Shown piece by piece: positions 1 through 9,840 of a stretch of 64,000 nt of DNA. The notes beneath the pieces were generated by a model, which was given only the letters and a program-made list of their open reading frames with translations, ran no database searches and was not told the origin of the DNA. Source of the DNA: Mycolicibacterium sphagni (GTDB lineage: Bacteria > Actinomycetota > Actinomycetes > Mycobacteriales > Mycobacteriaceae); NCBI RefSeq assembly GCF_002250655.1, contig NZ_NOZR01000005.1:227217-291216 (forward strand), read 5' to 3'. The translations under genes and the position numbers were made by a program. Every line of letters starts with the position of its first letter. Within the stretch, counting starts at the first letter, position 1.

Positions 1-1049
1 CCCGACTCGCAGTGCCGACCCACCACGGTGACGGTGTCACCACCGCCGACCCGGTTGACGAGGCTGGCCTCGAATCGCTGCCCGTATAGCGACACCTCGA
101 GGTTGTCGCCCATCCCGCCGTCGACCGCGACGTGCGTGCGCGTGCCGCGTTTGACGGTGGTCACCCGATAGACGGTGCACGCCGCAGCGGCCGTCATCGA
201 ACGGCCCGGCTCGACGATGATGCGGGCATCGGCGGGAACCAGTCCGCGGGCCTTGCCGATCATGGTGTCGGCGTAGACATCCACCGACGGCGGCTGGTCG
301 GCGTATGTATAGCGGACGCCGAGACCGCCGCCGAAGTCGTAGACATCGAAATCGCCGAGCTCGGCGACGGGGGCCACGGCGGCGGCCAGCTGCTCGGCAT
401 CGAGCAGCTGGGAGCCGACGTGGGTGTGCACGCCGTCGCAGCGCAGCACCCGGCTGCGGCGGATTCGGTCGATCGCCACGCGCGCGTCCTCGGGCAGCAG
501 GCCGAACTTCGAGCCGGCGTGCCCGGTGGCGACGGCCGCGTGGGTGTCTGCTTCGATGCCCGGCACCACCCGCACCAAACAGGCCTGCCTGGTGCCCGGA
601 GCGACGATCCGCTCCAGCCGGTCTATGTCGTCGAAGTTGTCGACCACGATCAATCCCACGCCCGTGCCGACCGCCAGTTCGAGTTCCTCGTCGGTCTTGG
701 CATTGCCGTGCAACAACATCCGGGCCGGGTCGGCACCGGCGGCCAGCGCGGTCACGATCTCTCCCCCGCCGGCGACGTCGAGCAGCAACCCCTCCTCGCC
801 GGCAAGGCGTTGAATCGCCGTGCACGGGAACGCTTTCGACGCGAACGCGACATCGGTTCTGGGCCAGCGGCTGCGGAACGCAGCGAGGTAGTCCCTGGCC
901 CGTTGCCGCACCGCGTCCTCGGCGACCACCATGACCGGAGTACCGAACTCCGCCGCGAGCGCGTCCAGCCGGCAACCGCCGACGCTCAGGGCACCGCCGT
1001 CGACGACGGAGCCGGGCGGGAACAGGCCGAGCACGTCGTGTTCGCTCAT
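1..1049 (-). CDS. Diaminopimelate decarboxylase-like PLP enzyme (partial, C-terminus outside window)
   Basis: Reads leftward from an ATG at 1049 and is still open at base 1, so about 349 N-terminal residues are visible. It belongs to the fold-type III PLP decarboxylases (LysA family), which convert meso-diaminopimelate to lysine. Visible hallmarks are the PLP-lysine motif FASKAFPC, HTHVGSQ, the phosphate-binding EPGRS, and the start of the catalytic CESGD motif (HCESG) exactly at the window edge. The usual mycobacterial lysA lies beside argS/thrA, so this is probably a second, divergent copy; that is inference. Substrate could be another D- or meso-amino acid. The DJ-1/PfpI gene is divergent, with 61 bp between start codons. 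Confidence 0.8.
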   Translation of the reverse strand, partial: MSEHDVLGLFPPGSVVDGGALSVGGCRLDALAAEFGTPVMVVAEDAVRQRARDYLAAFRSRWPRTDVAFASKAFPCTAIQRLAGEEGLLLDVAGGGEIVTALAAGADPARMLLHGNAKTDEELELAVGTGVGLIVVDNFDDIDRLERIVAPGTRQACLVRVVPGIEADTHAAVATGHAGSKFGLLPEDARVAIDRIRRSRVLRCDGVHTHVGSQLLDAEQLAAAVAPVAELGDFDVYDFGGGLGVRYTYADQPPSVDVYADTMIGKARGLVPADARIIVEPGRSMTAAAACTVYRVTTVKRGTRTHVAVDGGMGDNLEVSLYGQRFEASLVNRVGGGDTVTVVGRHCES

Positions 1050-1110
1050 CCCGTCATCTTCCGCCATGTCCGGGGTATCGACCGACCAGTCGACGGGTAC
1101 CCGAGTGCAC

Positions 1111-1665
1111 ATGAGCAACGAACTTTCTGGCAAGCGAATCGCGTTCCTGGTCGCCCCCGAGGGCGCCGAGCAGGTCGAACTGACCAAGCCGTGGGAGGCC
1201 GTCGAACACGCCGGTGGCACTCCGGAGTTGGTGTCGACGGAAGTCGGCAAAGTGCAGGCGTTCAACCACCTGACCCCTGCCGACACCTTCGAAGCCGACA
1301 AATCCGCCGATGCGGTGTCGGCCACGGACTACGACGGATTGGTGCTACCGGGCGGCGTGGCCAACCCGGACTTCCTGCGCACCAAACCAGCCGCGGTTGG
1401 CTTGGCCAAGAGCTTCTTCGACGCCGGTAAGCCGGTGGCTGTCATCTGCCACGGGCCGTGGACGTTGATCGAGGCCGACGTGGTGCGAGGCCGAAGGATC
1501 ACGTCGTGGCCCAGCCTGCAAACCGATCTGCGCAACGCCGGCGCAGAGTGGGTCGACCAGGAGGCCGTGGTGTGCACTGCAGGGCCGAACACGGTGGTGT
1601 CCAGCCGCAAGCCTGACGATCTGCCGGCATTCTGCGAAAAAATGGTGGAGGCGTTCGCCGGGTAG
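1111..1665 (+). CDS. DJ-1/PfpI family protein
   Basis: A 184-aa single-domain protein of the DJ-1/PfpI (class I glutamine amidotransferase-like) superfamily. The start is the ATG at 1111 (MSNELSG), since the open frame upstream only mirrors the divergent decarboxylase gene. Family motifs are the strand-turn VLPGGVANPD and the nucleophile elbow AVICHGPW, where Cys is the reactive residue followed by His. Members act as intracellular peptidases, deglycases or stress chaperones, and the sequence does not separate these. It ends 7 bp before the convergent ribD stop. Confidence 0.85.
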   Translation: MSNELSGKRIAFLVAPEGAEQVELTKPWEAVEHAGGTPELVSTEVGKVQAFNHLTPADTFEADKSADAVSATDYDGLVLPGGVANPDFLRTKPAAVGLAKSFFDAGKPVAVICHGPWTLIEADVVRGRRITSWPSLQTDLRNAGAEWVDQEAVVCTAGPNTVVSSRKPDDLPAFCEKMVEAFAG

Positions 1666-1671
1666 CGACGG

Positions 1672-2688
1672 CTAGCCCGGAATCAGGCTCAGCAGCAGAT
1701 CGGGCCCGATCCGGTCGACACCGTCGTACTGCCATCGCAGCGCCCGGGCGATGCTCGGCACACCGACATCGTCGACGGCGGTGACGGGGCCGCCCAGCAG
1801 GATCGGGCCCACGTAGGCCAGGATCCGGTCGATCACCCCGGCCCGCAGGAAGGCGCCGGCCAGTGTCGGGCCGCCCTCGACGAGCACATCGGTCCGGTCC
1901 GACAGCGCCTGGATGACCTCATTCGGGTCGTGGGTACGGATCACCATCGTGCGCGAATCATCGTTGAGCACATTGGCTTCCTGGGAGATCTCCCGCTTAC
2001 CGACCACCACCCGCAGCGGCTGCCGCTCGGCCAGCCCGCCACCGGGCAGCCGGGCCGTCAGCGTCGGGTCGTCGATGAACACCGTGCCCGTACCGACCAC
2101 GATCGCATCGCACGCCGCGCGTCGCACATGCAGATCGGCACGCGCCGCGTCACTGGTGATCCACTGCGAGGAACCGTCGGCGGCGGCACTGCGCCCGTCG
2201 ACACTGGTGGCGTACTTCCAGGTGACATGCGGCCGGCCGGTGCGCTGTTTGTGCAGCCATTCCCGCAGCGGACCGCCGGCCACCTCATCGGCGCATACCC
2301 CTGGAGTTACTTCAATGCCATTGTCGCGCAGACGATCTGCGCCGCCCGATGCCACCGGATTGGGATCGGTGACGGCATACACCACTGCGGCCACCCGGGC
2401 CTGGATCAGCGCGTCGACACAAGGTGGGGTGCGGCCCTGATGGTTACACGGCTCGAGCGTGACGACAGCGGTGCCGCCCGCGGCGCGCTCCCCCGCCTCA
2501 TGCAACGCCATCACCTCGGCATGTGGGCCGCCTGCCGGCTGGGTGCCGCCGACGCCGACCACATCGCCGTCCGAGCTCAGAATGACCGCTCCCACAGGGG
2601 GATTGGGATAGGTCGAACCCTTGACCTGCTGCGCCTCGGCGATCGCCAGCCGCATCGCGGCGTCGAAGGCCGCCGGCGTGGCCGTCAT
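1672..2688 (-). CDS. ribD: Bifunctional riboflavin deaminase/reductase RibD
   Basis: 338 aa, catalysing the second and third steps of riboflavin synthesis: zinc-dependent deamination of the pyrimidine ring, then NADPH-dependent reduction of the ribosyl side chain. The N-terminal cytidine-deaminase domain carries the zinc motif HAE ([10 protein letters not shown]) and [11 protein letters not shown]. The C-terminal half is the DHFR-like reductase ([20 protein letters not shown], then [12 protein letters not shown]). Its ATG at 2688 overlaps the rpe stop by an ATGA, so it is translationally coupled as the last gene of fmt-rsmB-rpe-ribD. Confidence 0.95.
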   Translation of the reverse strand: MTATPAAFDAAMRLAIAEAQQVKGSTYPNPPVGAVILSSDGDVVGVGGTQPAGGPHAEVMALHEAGERAAGGTAVVTLEPCNHQGRTPPCVDALIQARVAAVVYAVTDPNPVASGGADRLRDNGIEVTPGVCADEVAGGPLREWLHKQRTGRPHVTWKYATSVDGRSAAADGSSQWITSDAARADLHVRRAACDAIVVGTGTVFIDDPTLTARLPGGGLAERQPLRVVVGKREISQEANVLNDDSRTMVIRTHDPNEVIQALSDRTDVLVEGGPTLAGAFLRAGVIDRILAYVGPILLGGPVTAVDDVGVPSIARALRWQYDGVDRIGPDLLLSLIPG

Positions 2689-3371
2689 ATCCGCAGATGC
2701 TGCGAGGCGGTGGCCGCCTGGCGGCGCAGTGCCTCGACCGCGATCGCGGGGTCGTGGGCGCCGTAGACGGCCGAACCCGCCACGAAGCAGTCCACTCCCG
2801 CCTCGGCGGCCAGCTCGATGGTCTCGGCGTTGATACCGCCGTCGATCTCGACCAGGATCGTGAGCTCACCGGAGTCGACCAGCCTGCGGGCCGTCACCAC
2901 CTTCGACAGCACCTCGGGGATGAAGCTCTGGCCGCCGAAGCCTGGTTCGACCGACATCACCAGCAGAGTGTCGAAGTCGCGCAGGATTTCCAGGTAGGGC
3001 TCAAGCGGGGTGCCCGGCTTGACCGACAGGCCCGCCTTGGCGCCGGCGGCACGGATGTCGCGAGCCACCCCGACCGGGTTGTCGGTCGCCTCCGCGTGGA
3101 ATGTGACGTTGTGAGCCCCTGCCTCGGCGTACCCGGGCGCCCAGCGGTCCGGGTTGTCGATCATCAGGTGGCAGTCCATCGGGATGTCGGTGGCCGCCAA
3201 AAGGCTCTCCACCACCGGCAGGCCGAGGGTGAGGTTGGGCACGAAATGGCCGTCCATCACGTCCACGTGCAGCCAGTCGGCGCCCTCGACAGCGGCGGCC
3301 TCGTCGGCAAGGTGGGCGAAGTCGGCGGACAGGATCGACGGCGCGATCATCGGACGGGACGGTGTCGCCAT
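2685..3371 (-). CDS. rpe: Ribulose-phosphate 3-epimerase
   Basis: 228 aa, interconverting ribulose-5-phosphate and xylulose-5-phosphate in the pentose phosphate pathway. TIM-barrel hallmarks are [10 protein letters not shown] at the N-terminus, [16 protein letters not shown] (metal ligands and catalytic Asp), HLMI and EPGFGGQSF. The start chosen is the ATG at 3371 ([12 protein letters not shown]), 10 bp after the rsmB stop; a longer open frame begins upstream but lies inside rsmB. It overlaps ribD by 4 bp. The product supplies ribulose-5-phosphate, a precursor also used for riboflavin, which fits the neighbour. Confidence 0.95.
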   Translation of the reverse strand: MATPSRPMIAPSILSADFAHLADEAAAVEGADWLHVDVMDGHFVPNLTLGLPVVESLLAATDIPMDCHLMIDNPDRWAPGYAEAGAHNVTFHAEATDNPVGVARDIRAAGAKAGLSVKPGTPLEPYLEILRDFDTLLVMSVEPGFGGQSFIPEVLSKVVTARRLVDSGELTILVEIDGGINAETIELAAEAGVDCFVAGSAVYGAHDPAIAVEALRRQAATASQHLRI

Positions 3372-3381
3372 GACAGTAACC

Positions 3382-4860
3382 CTAGAGGTCCTTCTGCAGG
3401 GCAGCGGCGAACATGGCGTCGGTACCGTGCCGATGCGGCCAGAGCTGAACATGCGGACCGTCGCCCAGATCCTCTGCCGGGGCGAACAGCGGCCGGGTGT
3501 CCAGCGCGATGACGGGGTGCCGTCGCAACGCGTCGGACACGACGCCGACGGTCTCGGCCAGGTGCGGTGAACAGGTCGCGTACAGGATCACCCCGCCGGG
3601 ACGGGTCAGGGCGATCGCGGCGGCCAGCAGCTCGCGCTGCAGCTTGGCGAGCACCGGGACGTCGGCCGGGGTGCGCCGCCAGCGGGCCTCCGGACGGCGC
3701 CGCAGCGCCCCGAGCCCGGTGCATGGCGCGTCCACCAGCACCCGGTCGAAAGTGCCCGGCTCCAGGGCTGACTCGCGACCGTCGACCCGCAAGACCTCGA
3801 CCGGCAGTCCGCGGGTGTTCTGTTCGACCAGGTCGGCCCGTCGCGCCGCCGGTTCGATCGCCGTCACGCTGCCGCCGTCCTGCGCGGCGATCGCGGCGAT
3901 CAGCGCGGTCTTGCCGCCCGGCCCCGAGCACAGGTCCAGCCAGCGCCCCCCGTCCTCGCCGGCCAGCGGGGCCAGCGTCAGCGCCTGGGCCACCAGCTGG
4001 CTGCCTTCGTCCTGTACCAGCGCCTTGTCGTCGCGCACGGCCGCCAGCTTGCCGGGGTCACCGCCGCCCAGGTAGACGGCATACGGCGAGTACCTGCCGA
4101 CCGTGCCGTCGACGGCGGCGGCCAGCTCCTGCGCGGTCAGCACACCCGGGCGCGCCGCGAGGTGCACTGCCGGGCGGCCATTATCGGCGGCCAGGGCGGC
4201 GTCCAATTCGCCGGCGCCGGCGCCGAGGGCGTCGGCGAACGCCTGGGCGATCCAGCGAGGGTGGGCGTGCACGAACGCCAGATGACCCACCGGGTCGGTG
4301 GCGGCAGGCGGGGCCAGCTCGGCGACCCAGGACGCTTCGTCCCGGCCCGAGATGGTGCGAAGCACGCCGTTGACGAAACCCGCTCTGACGCTGTCGAATT
4401 CGATGCCGGCCTGCTCGACGGTGGTGGACACCGCGGCATGCTCCGCGACGTTGGTGCGCAGCAGCTGATAACTGCCGAGGCGCAGCAGATCCAGCAGCAC
4501 GGGGTCGATCTGATCGATCGGACGTCCGGCTGCGGCGGCGATAACGGCGTCGAGCAGACCCAGCGTGCGGCAGCTGCCGTACGCCAGTTCGGTAGCGAAC
4601 GCCGCGTCGCGGCCGTGGATTCCGCGCTCGGTCAGCATCGGCGGCAGTACCAGGTTCGCGTAGGCGTCGCGTTCGGACACTGCGCGCAGCACGTCGAACG
4701 CGGCCTGCCGGGCCGGATCCAGCGGGGTGCGCCGCGGCCGGCGCGGCGGGCGCTGCTGGGCGCGGTCACGGCCGGGTGGCGCCCCGGTTCGGTCGCGTTT
4801 CTGACCCGACTGATGGAAATGCTTGCCGCCCTGCGGCTTTCCCTTGCCAGCTTCGCTCAT
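3382..4860 (-). CDS. rsmB: 16S rRNA m5C967 methyltransferase RsmB/Fmu
   Basis: 492 aa. A lysine/arginine-rich tail (residues 1-45) precedes a NusB-like RNA-binding domain (about 48-190) and a Rossmann SAM-dependent methyltransferase domain. Signatures are [12 protein letters not shown] for SAM binding, [13 protein letters not shown] with the releasing Cys, and [11 protein letters not shown] with the catalytic Cys. It methylates a cytosine in 16S rRNA. The ATG at 4860 overlaps the fmt stop (ATGA), which decides the start against a longer upstream frame. Confidence 0.93.
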   Translation of the reverse strand: MSEAGKGKPQGGKHFHQSGQKRDRTGAPPGRDRAQQRPPRRPRRTPLDPARQAAFDVLRAVSERDAYANLVLPPMLTERGIHGRDAAFATELAYGSCRTLGLLDAVIAAAAGRPIDQIDPVLLDLLRLGSYQLLRTNVAEHAAVSTTVEQAGIEFDSVRAGFVNGVLRTISGRDEASWVAELAPPAATDPVGHLAFVHAHPRWIAQAFADALGAGAGELDAALAADNGRPAVHLAARPGVLTAQELAAAVDGTVGRYSPYAVYLGGGDPGKLAAVRDDKALVQDEGSQLVAQALTLAPLAGEDGGRWLDLCSGPGGKTALIAAIAAQDGGSVTAIEPAARRADLVEQNTRGLPVEVLRVDGRESALEPGTFDRVLVDAPCTGLGALRRRPEARWRRTPADVPVLAKLQRELLAAAIALTRPGGVILYATCSPHLAETVGVVSDALRRHPVIALDTRPLFAPAEDLGDGPHVQLWPHRHGTDAMFAAALQKDL

Positions 4861-5786
4861 GACGCCTGCACCGCCTCGTCGAGTCGAGCGCCGCGAGCCC
4901 AGTCCGCGGCGTTCATCAGCTTCTTGCCCGGTGGCTGCACCTGGCCCAGCACCACAGGCTGCGACCCGGTGCCGACCCGCACGCCGGCTCGATCGACCGC
5001 GATCGCCCCGGGCGCCAGCGGCGGCGCCGCCTCGTCGACGCCGACCGGGCCGAGCTTGACCCGCAGGTCGCCGATCATGGTCCAGGCGCCTGGGTTGGGG
5101 GTGACCGCACGGATCTGGCGCTCGACGACGTGGGCGGGTAGGTCCCACGAGACCCGCGCCTGCTCGACGGTGATCTTCGGGGCCAGACTGATTCCGTCGG
5201 CGGGTTGCGGCACAGGGGTCAGCGCGCCGTCGCCGATACCGTCCAGCGTCGCCTCCAGCAAGCCGGCTCCCGAGACCGACAGCCGGTCCAGCAGATCACC
5301 GGCAGTGTCGGCGGGCCGCACCGTTTCGGTGACCACGCCGTAGACCGGACCCGAGTCCAGGCTCGGCTCGATCAGGAAAGTCGTTGCACCCGTGACGCTG
5401 TCGCCCGCGGCGATAGCCGCCTGTACCGGCGCCGCTCCTCGCCACGCCGGCAACAGGGAGAAGTGCAAGTTGATCCAGCCGTGTACCGGAACCGCCAGCA
5501 GCGCCTCGGAAAGCAGCGCGCCGTACGCCACCACCGCGCAGCACTCCGGCGCCAAGTCGGCCAGCTCGGCGATGAACTCCGGCGAGTTCGGCCGCGCCGG
5601 GCGCAGCACCGGGATGCCCGCCTCGGTGGCCAGCCGTGCCACCGGCGACGGGACGGGTGTGCCGCGGCGTCCGGCGGCCGCGTCGGGGCGGGTGAGCACC
5701 GCGACCACCTCGTGGCGCGCGGAGTCGATCAGCCGCTGCAGCGACGGCAAAGCCGGTTCGGGTGTGCCCGCGAAAACGATTCGCAT
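4857..5786 (-). CDS. fmt: Methionyl-tRNA formyltransferase
   Basis: 309 aa, transferring a formyl group from 10-formyl-THF to initiator Met-tRNA. It starts with the family-typical [16 protein letters not shown] at the ATG at 5786, so the 20-codon upstream extension is rejected. The formyltransferase core has [20 protein letters not shown] (catalytic Asn/His region) and LDSGPVYG; the C-terminal OB-like domain contains [14 protein letters not shown]. It is coupled to rsmB by a 4-bp overlap and heads the fmt-rsmB-rpe-ribD string. Confidence 0.95.
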   Translation of the reverse strand: MRIVFAGTPEPALPSLQRLIDSARHEVVAVLTRPDAAAGRRGTPVPSPVARLATEAGIPVLRPARPNSPEFIAELADLAPECCAVVAYGALLSEALLAVPVHGWINLHFSLLPAWRGAAPVQAAIAAGDSVTGATTFLIEPSLDSGPVYGVVTETVRPADTAGDLLDRLSVSGAGLLEATLDGIGDGALTPVPQPADGISLAPKITVEQARVSWDLPAHVVERQIRAVTPNPGAWTMIGDLRVKLGPVGVDEAAPPLAPGAIAVDRAGVRVGTGSQPVVLGQVQPPGKKLMNAADWARGARLDEAVQAS

Positions 5787-6091
5787 GCCTCTACTTTCGC
5801 ATCTGGCAGAACTCGCGCTGCAACACCCCGGCTGTTGACACGACAAACATCGTCGAAATCGCGGCGGTCAACCGGTTCACAGTCGCCGCGGCATTGTTGT
5901 GCTAAAGCCGGGCGAAGTCCCGCTTGTCCTCGGTGTAGGCCAGGTTCTGCACGGGTTGGTCAGGCACGGCGCCCACACCTGGCCGACCGCGGTGTCCAAC
6001 CTCTTCTCAGCCGAAATACGTTCCGCCACAGGACTTCCTGCGCTCGTCGCGGCAAGCGGTCTGCGCGCCGCCCGAACCTTGTTTGTCTGAT
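5787..6091. other. Intergenic region between priA and fmt with a possible coding remnant
   Basis: 305 bp. No intact gene is convincing. On the minus strand the frame ending at about 5904 reads VPDQPVQNLAYTEDKRDFARL followed by TAG, which has protein-like composition but is open for only about 30 codons before an in-frame TGA. A second minus-strand frame immediately upstream reads AERISAEKRLDTAVGQ. Together they could be a frameshifted gene remnant. The last 100 bp presumably hold the fmt promoter; no clear hexamers were assigned. Confidence 0.3.
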
Positions 6092-8089
6092 TCACCCTAT
6101 GTGCAACGGATCGATCTGCACCCGCACTGCCTCGTGATCGTGCCGGGCGCTGGCGATCGAGATGGCATGGCGCAGCGACGCCGCCAATGCCAGTCCTTCG
6201 TCCTTGCGGACCCGCACCAGCATCCGGATCACCGGCTCGCCGGGGCGCGTCGCGGGCGGCCGGCGAACTCCTGGCGGCAGGTCGACGGGGCCGAGCTGGT
6301 CGGCGTCCTCGGGCAGCTCGGCGTGGCCCAGGAGCGCGTCGACCGCACCGGAGCTGCCGTCGACGGCGGCCATGTGCACGCTGGGCGGCAGACCGACCTC
6401 GGCGCGGGCATCCAGTTCGGTCTCCGCGTGCCCGACCGGATCCCACTTGATCAGCGCCTGCACGGTCGGGATAGCCGACTCGGCGACCACCGCCACCACG
6501 CCGCCGTCCCCGCGTGGCCGCACCAGCGCGGCGGCGGCCATCCAGCGCCGCAGGGTGTCCTCGGCGGCCCGCAGGTCTTGGCGGCCCAAAAGCGCCCAGC
6601 TGTCCAGCAGTAGCGCGGCGCCGTAGCCGCCCGGCACCCGCGGCTCGGCGCCCGGCGTGGCGACGACGAGGACAGGAGCCGCCTGGATCTCGGTGTGCAC
6701 CGTGTCGCCGGCCGAGGTGATGACCGTCGTGCCCGGGAACGCCCGGCCCATCTCCTCAGCGGTGCGGCGCGCCCCCACCACCACCGCCCGGATCGCGTCG
6801 GAGCCACAGCGCCTGCAGCGCACCGCGCTGTCGATGCGGCCGCACCACCGGCACACCGCGCCTGCGGCATCGCGCTCCGTCAATGACAGTGGGCCCATGC
6901 AGTGCCGGCACCGGGCGATCGTGCGGCACCGGGCACACGCGACCGACGGCACGTAACCGCGCCGCGGCACCTGGATCAGCACCGGCGCCTGCTGCTCTAG
7001 CGCGCCGCGGGCCGCGCGCAGCGCCAGCGACGGCAGCCGCGCGGACCGGGCGGCGGCGTCGCGTTCCTCGGCGTAGCCGGAATCGTCGAGTGCAACCACC
7101 CTCGGAGCGGCCGCCCGCACCAACGTCCGGGCGGCCACCAGGTCGTGCGCCCAGCCGCTCTGCACCAGCGCTTGCGACTCAGCGGTGCGGGCGTAGCCGC
7201 CGATCACCGCCGCACAACGCAGCTGATGGGCCCGCAACATGGCCACTTCGCGGGCGTGCGGATAGGGCGCGCGCGGCTCGGCGAGGGTGTCGTCGCCGTC
7301 GTCCCAGACGATGACCAGGCCCAGCCGGTCGACGGGGGCGAATACCGCACTACGGGTCCCGATGACCAGCCGTGCGTGCCCGCGCAGGGCCGACAACCAG
7401 CGCCGGTAGCGCGCCGACGGACCGAGGCCGGCGGACAGGGCGACGACGGCGGCCGGGTCGATGCGAGCGGTGGCGGCCGCCCACAGCGCGTCGATGTCGC
7501 GCTGGTCGGGAACCACGGCCAGCACCCCGTAGCCGCCGCCGACCGCGGCCGCGGCTGCTTCGGCGATCCGGTCGCACCAGTGTTCGCCCGGCAGCGCCTG
7601 CCACACCGCACGGGCGGCCCGCCCGTCACGCAATGCGGTCAGGAAGCCCTCGCCGCCGCCGTAGCGGGCCCAGCCCGCCGGGTCGACCGGTTCGACGACG
7701 GGCAACAGCGGCGGGTCGGCCTGGGCCTTCTCCGCCCTGGCATGCCGTGGCGGGATGGCCAGCCGGAGCACGTCAGGGCGGGTGCCGGCGTAGCGGGCAG
7801 CCACCGCGTCGACGAGACGGCGAACCTCCGGGGTGAGCACCGGCTCAGCCGAGATGACCCGGTCCAGCCAGCCCAGCTGGCCCACATGGTCGGTGTCCGA
7901 ACGTCTTTCGAGTACGAATGCGTCGGCCAGCCGACCGTGGAATCGAACCCGGACCCGCACCCCGGGCTGGGCGTCGTCGGATTGTTCAGCGGACACCAGA
8001 TAGTCGAACTCGCGGTCCAGGTGTGGCACCGACAGCATCGGCAGCACCCGGGCGATGGGTTCGTGTTCGGCGGCGCGCCGGATCGGCAT
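6092..8089 (-). CDS. priA: Primosomal protein N' (PriA), actinobacterial helicase-degenerate form
   Basis: 665 aa. The N-terminal 3'-end-binding domain (VLPMLSVPHLDREFDYLV) and the cysteine-rich zinc module (CARCRTIARCRHC, CRWCG, CRRCG) are preserved. No Walker A GxxGxGKT is visible at the expected site, where GGGYGVLAVVPDQRD is found, and the DEEH box region reads VIVWDDGDDTL. Actinobacterial PriA is known to lack recognisable helicase motifs, so it probably acts in restart-primosome assembly without ATP-driven unwinding. It starts at the ATG at 8089, 28 bp after the lysoplasmalogenase stop. Confidence 0.92.
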   Translation of the reverse strand: MPIRRAAEHEPIARVLPMLSVPHLDREFDYLVSAEQSDDAQPGVRVRVRFHGRLADAFVLERRSDTDHVGQLGWLDRVISAEPVLTPEVRRLVDAVAARYAGTRPDVLRLAIPPRHARAEKAQADPPLLPVVEPVDPAGWARYGGGEGFLTALRDGRAARAVWQALPGEHWCDRIAEAAAAAVGGGYGVLAVVPDQRDIDALWAAATARIDPAAVVALSAGLGPSARYRRWLSALRGHARLVIGTRSAVFAPVDRLGLVIVWDDGDDTLAEPRAPYPHAREVAMLRAHQLRCAAVIGGYARTAESQALVQSGWAHDLVAARTLVRAAAPRVVALDDSGYAEERDAAARSARLPSLALRAARGALEQQAPVLIQVPRRGYVPSVACARCRTIARCRHCMGPLSLTERDAAGAVCRWCGRIDSAVRCRRCGSDAIRAVVVGARRTAEEMGRAFPGTTVITSAGDTVHTEIQAAPVLVVATPGAEPRVPGGYGAALLLDSWALLGRQDLRAAEDTLRRWMAAAALVRPRGDGGVVAVVAESAIPTVQALIKWDPVGHAETELDARAEVGLPPSVHMAAVDGSSGAVDALLGHAELPEDADQLGPVDLPPGVRRPPATRPGEPVIRMLVRVRKDEGLALAASLRHAISIASARHDHEAVRVQIDPLHIG

Positions 8090-8117
8090 CGTCGAAGACT
8101 ATCGACGTCGCCGACAC

Positions 8118-8849
8118 TCAGTCGGTGGCCCGGCCGAAGAAGAATCCGGCGGTGATCAAGATCTGCGAGGTGGCGTACACCCACCAGATCGGCACATCCA
8201 GCGCGTGCGAATCCAGAACGAAGCGGCCGATGCCGATCATCCCGTCGGAGACCGCGAAGCAGACCGCGCCCAGGGCCGTCCACGGGGTGGGCAGCCGGGC
8301 CAGCAACGCGGCACACACCATCGCGGCGAGCACCGCCATGTAGACCATGACCGGGATCGTCAGCCCGTCGGTCACCAGCCGGGGCCAGAACCAGACCAGC
8401 AAACTCACGCATGCGACGACCACGACGGCCGAGGCGACCAGCCTGGGCCGGCTGCGGCCCCGCAGCGGCAGCAGCGCCCCCAGGTAGCAGAGATGGGCTA
8501 CCAGGAACGAGCCGAGCCCCAGCACGAACCCCGGCTGCCACCCCGGGATAGCCAGAAAGAAGTCGCCACCGGCCGAGAAGAGCAGAGCCGCGACCAGCCA
8601 GAGTCGCTCCCGGATGATCGGGTGCCACCACGCGGCCACCGCCAGCAGAACGGCCATCAGCGCCTTGACGACGGGCTGGCCCGGGAAACGGCCGGTGAGG
8701 TCGGCGTTCTCGGGCAGGGACACGGCGGCGATCACCAGGAAGGCGCCGTAGCCGATCGCCGCCGCGGCCCCGGCAGCCCACCACGTTGTCAGGGTGCGTA
8801 AGTACGGTGGGCTGATGCCCAGCCTGGAGCGGCCGCCCGTGGATCCCAT
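8118..8849 (-). CDS. Lysoplasmalogenase (YhhN/TMEM86 family) membrane protein
   Basis: An integral membrane protein with about eight hydrophobic segments. Family positions include [13 protein letters not shown] and [14 protein letters not shown], the paired Asp motifs of YhhN/TMEM86 proteins that hydrolyse the vinyl-ether bond of lysoplasmalogens. It corresponds in position to the membrane protein upstream of priA in M. tuberculosis (Rv1401, from memory). The start is uncertain. The clearest hydrophobic start, around LRTLTTWW at 8816-8793, lacks ATG or GTG, so the first in-frame ATG (8849) is given; this overlaps the divergent esterase gene by 35 bp. Confidence 0.75.
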   Translation of the reverse strand: MGSTGGRSRLGISPPYLRTLTTWWAAGAAAAIGYGAFLVIAAVSLPENADLTGRFPGQPVVKALMAVLLAVAAWWHPIIRERLWLVAALLFSAGGDFFLAIPGWQPGFVLGLGSFLVAHLCYLGALLPLRGRSRPRLVASAVVVVACVSLLVWFWPRLVTDGLTIPVMVYMAVLAAMVCAALLARLPTPWTALGAVCFAVSDGMIGIGRFVLDSHALDVPIWWVYATSQILITAGFFFGRATD

Positions 8850-9756
8850 CCTGCAGAAGGTACTGGACGCCGTCCCGTTCCAATTGACCATTGACGGCGG
8901 CATCGACGAGGCCCGCCGACGGTTCCGGGACCTGCCTCGCCGCCCGGCGCATCCCGATCTGCGGGTGGAAAACCACACCATCGACGGGCCTGCGGGGCCG
9001 ATCCCAGTCAGGGTCTACTGGCCCACCGATGCCGACACCGATCCCCCCGTCACCATGTATTTCCACGGCGGCGGCTTCGCCGTCGGCGACCTGGACACCC
9101 ACGACGGGACGGCCCGTGATCACGCCGTCGGCGCGGGCAGTCTGGTGGTCTCGGTCGACTATCGGCTGGCTCCCGAGCACCCCTATCCCGCTGCCGTCGA
9201 CGACGCCTGGGCAGCGACGCGGTGGGTGGCCGCCAACGCCGACCGCTTCGGCGCGGATGCGTCGCGGCTGGCGGTCGCCGGTGACTCGGCCGGCGGCACG
9301 CTGTCGGCGGTGGTGGCCCAGCTGGCCCGGGACAACGACGGCCCGCCGATCGCATTCCAGCTGCTCTGGTACCCGTCGACGATGTGGGACAGCTCGCTGC
9401 CGTCGGTCATCGAGAACGCTGACGCTCCGGTGCTCAACACAGCCTCGATCAACGCCTTCAGCCGCTGGTATGCCGGGGATATCGACCTGGCCGCCCCGCC
9501 GCCGGGCATCGCACCCGGCCGGGCCGCCGACTTGGCGGGACTGCCACCCGCCTACATCGCGGTGGCCGGCTACGACCCCTTGCGCGACGACGGCGCCCGC
9601 TATGCGGAGCTGCTCGCCGCCGCGGGTGTAACAGTCGAGCTGCATTTGGCCGACACACTGGTGCATGGCTACCTCGGTTACGCCGGGGTTGTTCCGGCCG
9701 CCACCGAGGCGACCGAACGCGGATTAGCCGCTCTGCGCGCAGCGTTGCACGTCTGA
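8815..9756 (+). CDS. HSL-family alpha/beta hydrolase (carboxylesterase)
   Basis: 313 aa, hormone-sensitive-lipase family. The oxyanion-hole motif HGGG is at residues 84-87 ([12 protein letters not shown]), the nucleophile elbow GDSAGG carries Ser158, the acid is in [10 protein letters not shown], and the catalytic His is in [10 protein letters not shown]. The start is the ATG at 8815 ([13 protein letters not shown]); a GTG seven codons upstream is possible. It resembles mycobacterial LipH/NlhH-type short-chain esterases, which in M. tuberculosis also lie next to this region. It is cytosolic, with no signal peptide. Confidence 0.9.
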   Translation: MPSLERPPVDPILQKVLDAVPFQLTIDGGIDEARRRFRDLPRRPAHPDLRVENHTIDGPAGPIPVRVYWPTDADTDPPVTMYFHGGGFAVGDLDTHDGTARDHAVGAGSLVVSVDYRLAPEHPYPAAVDDAWAATRWVAANADRFGADASRLAVAGDSAGGTLSAVVAQLARDNDGPPIAFQLLWYPSTMWDSSLPSVIENADAPVLNTASINAFSRWYAGDIDLAAPPPGIAPGRAADLAGLPPAYIAVAGYDPLRDDGARYAELLAAAGVTVELHLADTLVHGYLGYAGVVPAATEATERGLAALRAALHV

Positions 9757-9840
9757 GCGGCCCGGCTAGCAGCAATCTTGTCGGGACCGTCCGGACAGGC
9801 CACAATGGCAACAATCGCCACAATCGGGAGGATTTACCCC

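Noticed and set aside
3372..3452. N-terminal extension of rpe to 3452
   Set aside because: It lies inside rsmB, has atypical composition, and the family start IAPSIL is preserved with the ATG at 3371.
7639..9666. 675-codon minus-strand open frame across priA, lysoplasmalogenase and esterase genes
   Set aside because: High-GC shadow frame; the three genes in other frames have clear catalytic motifs.
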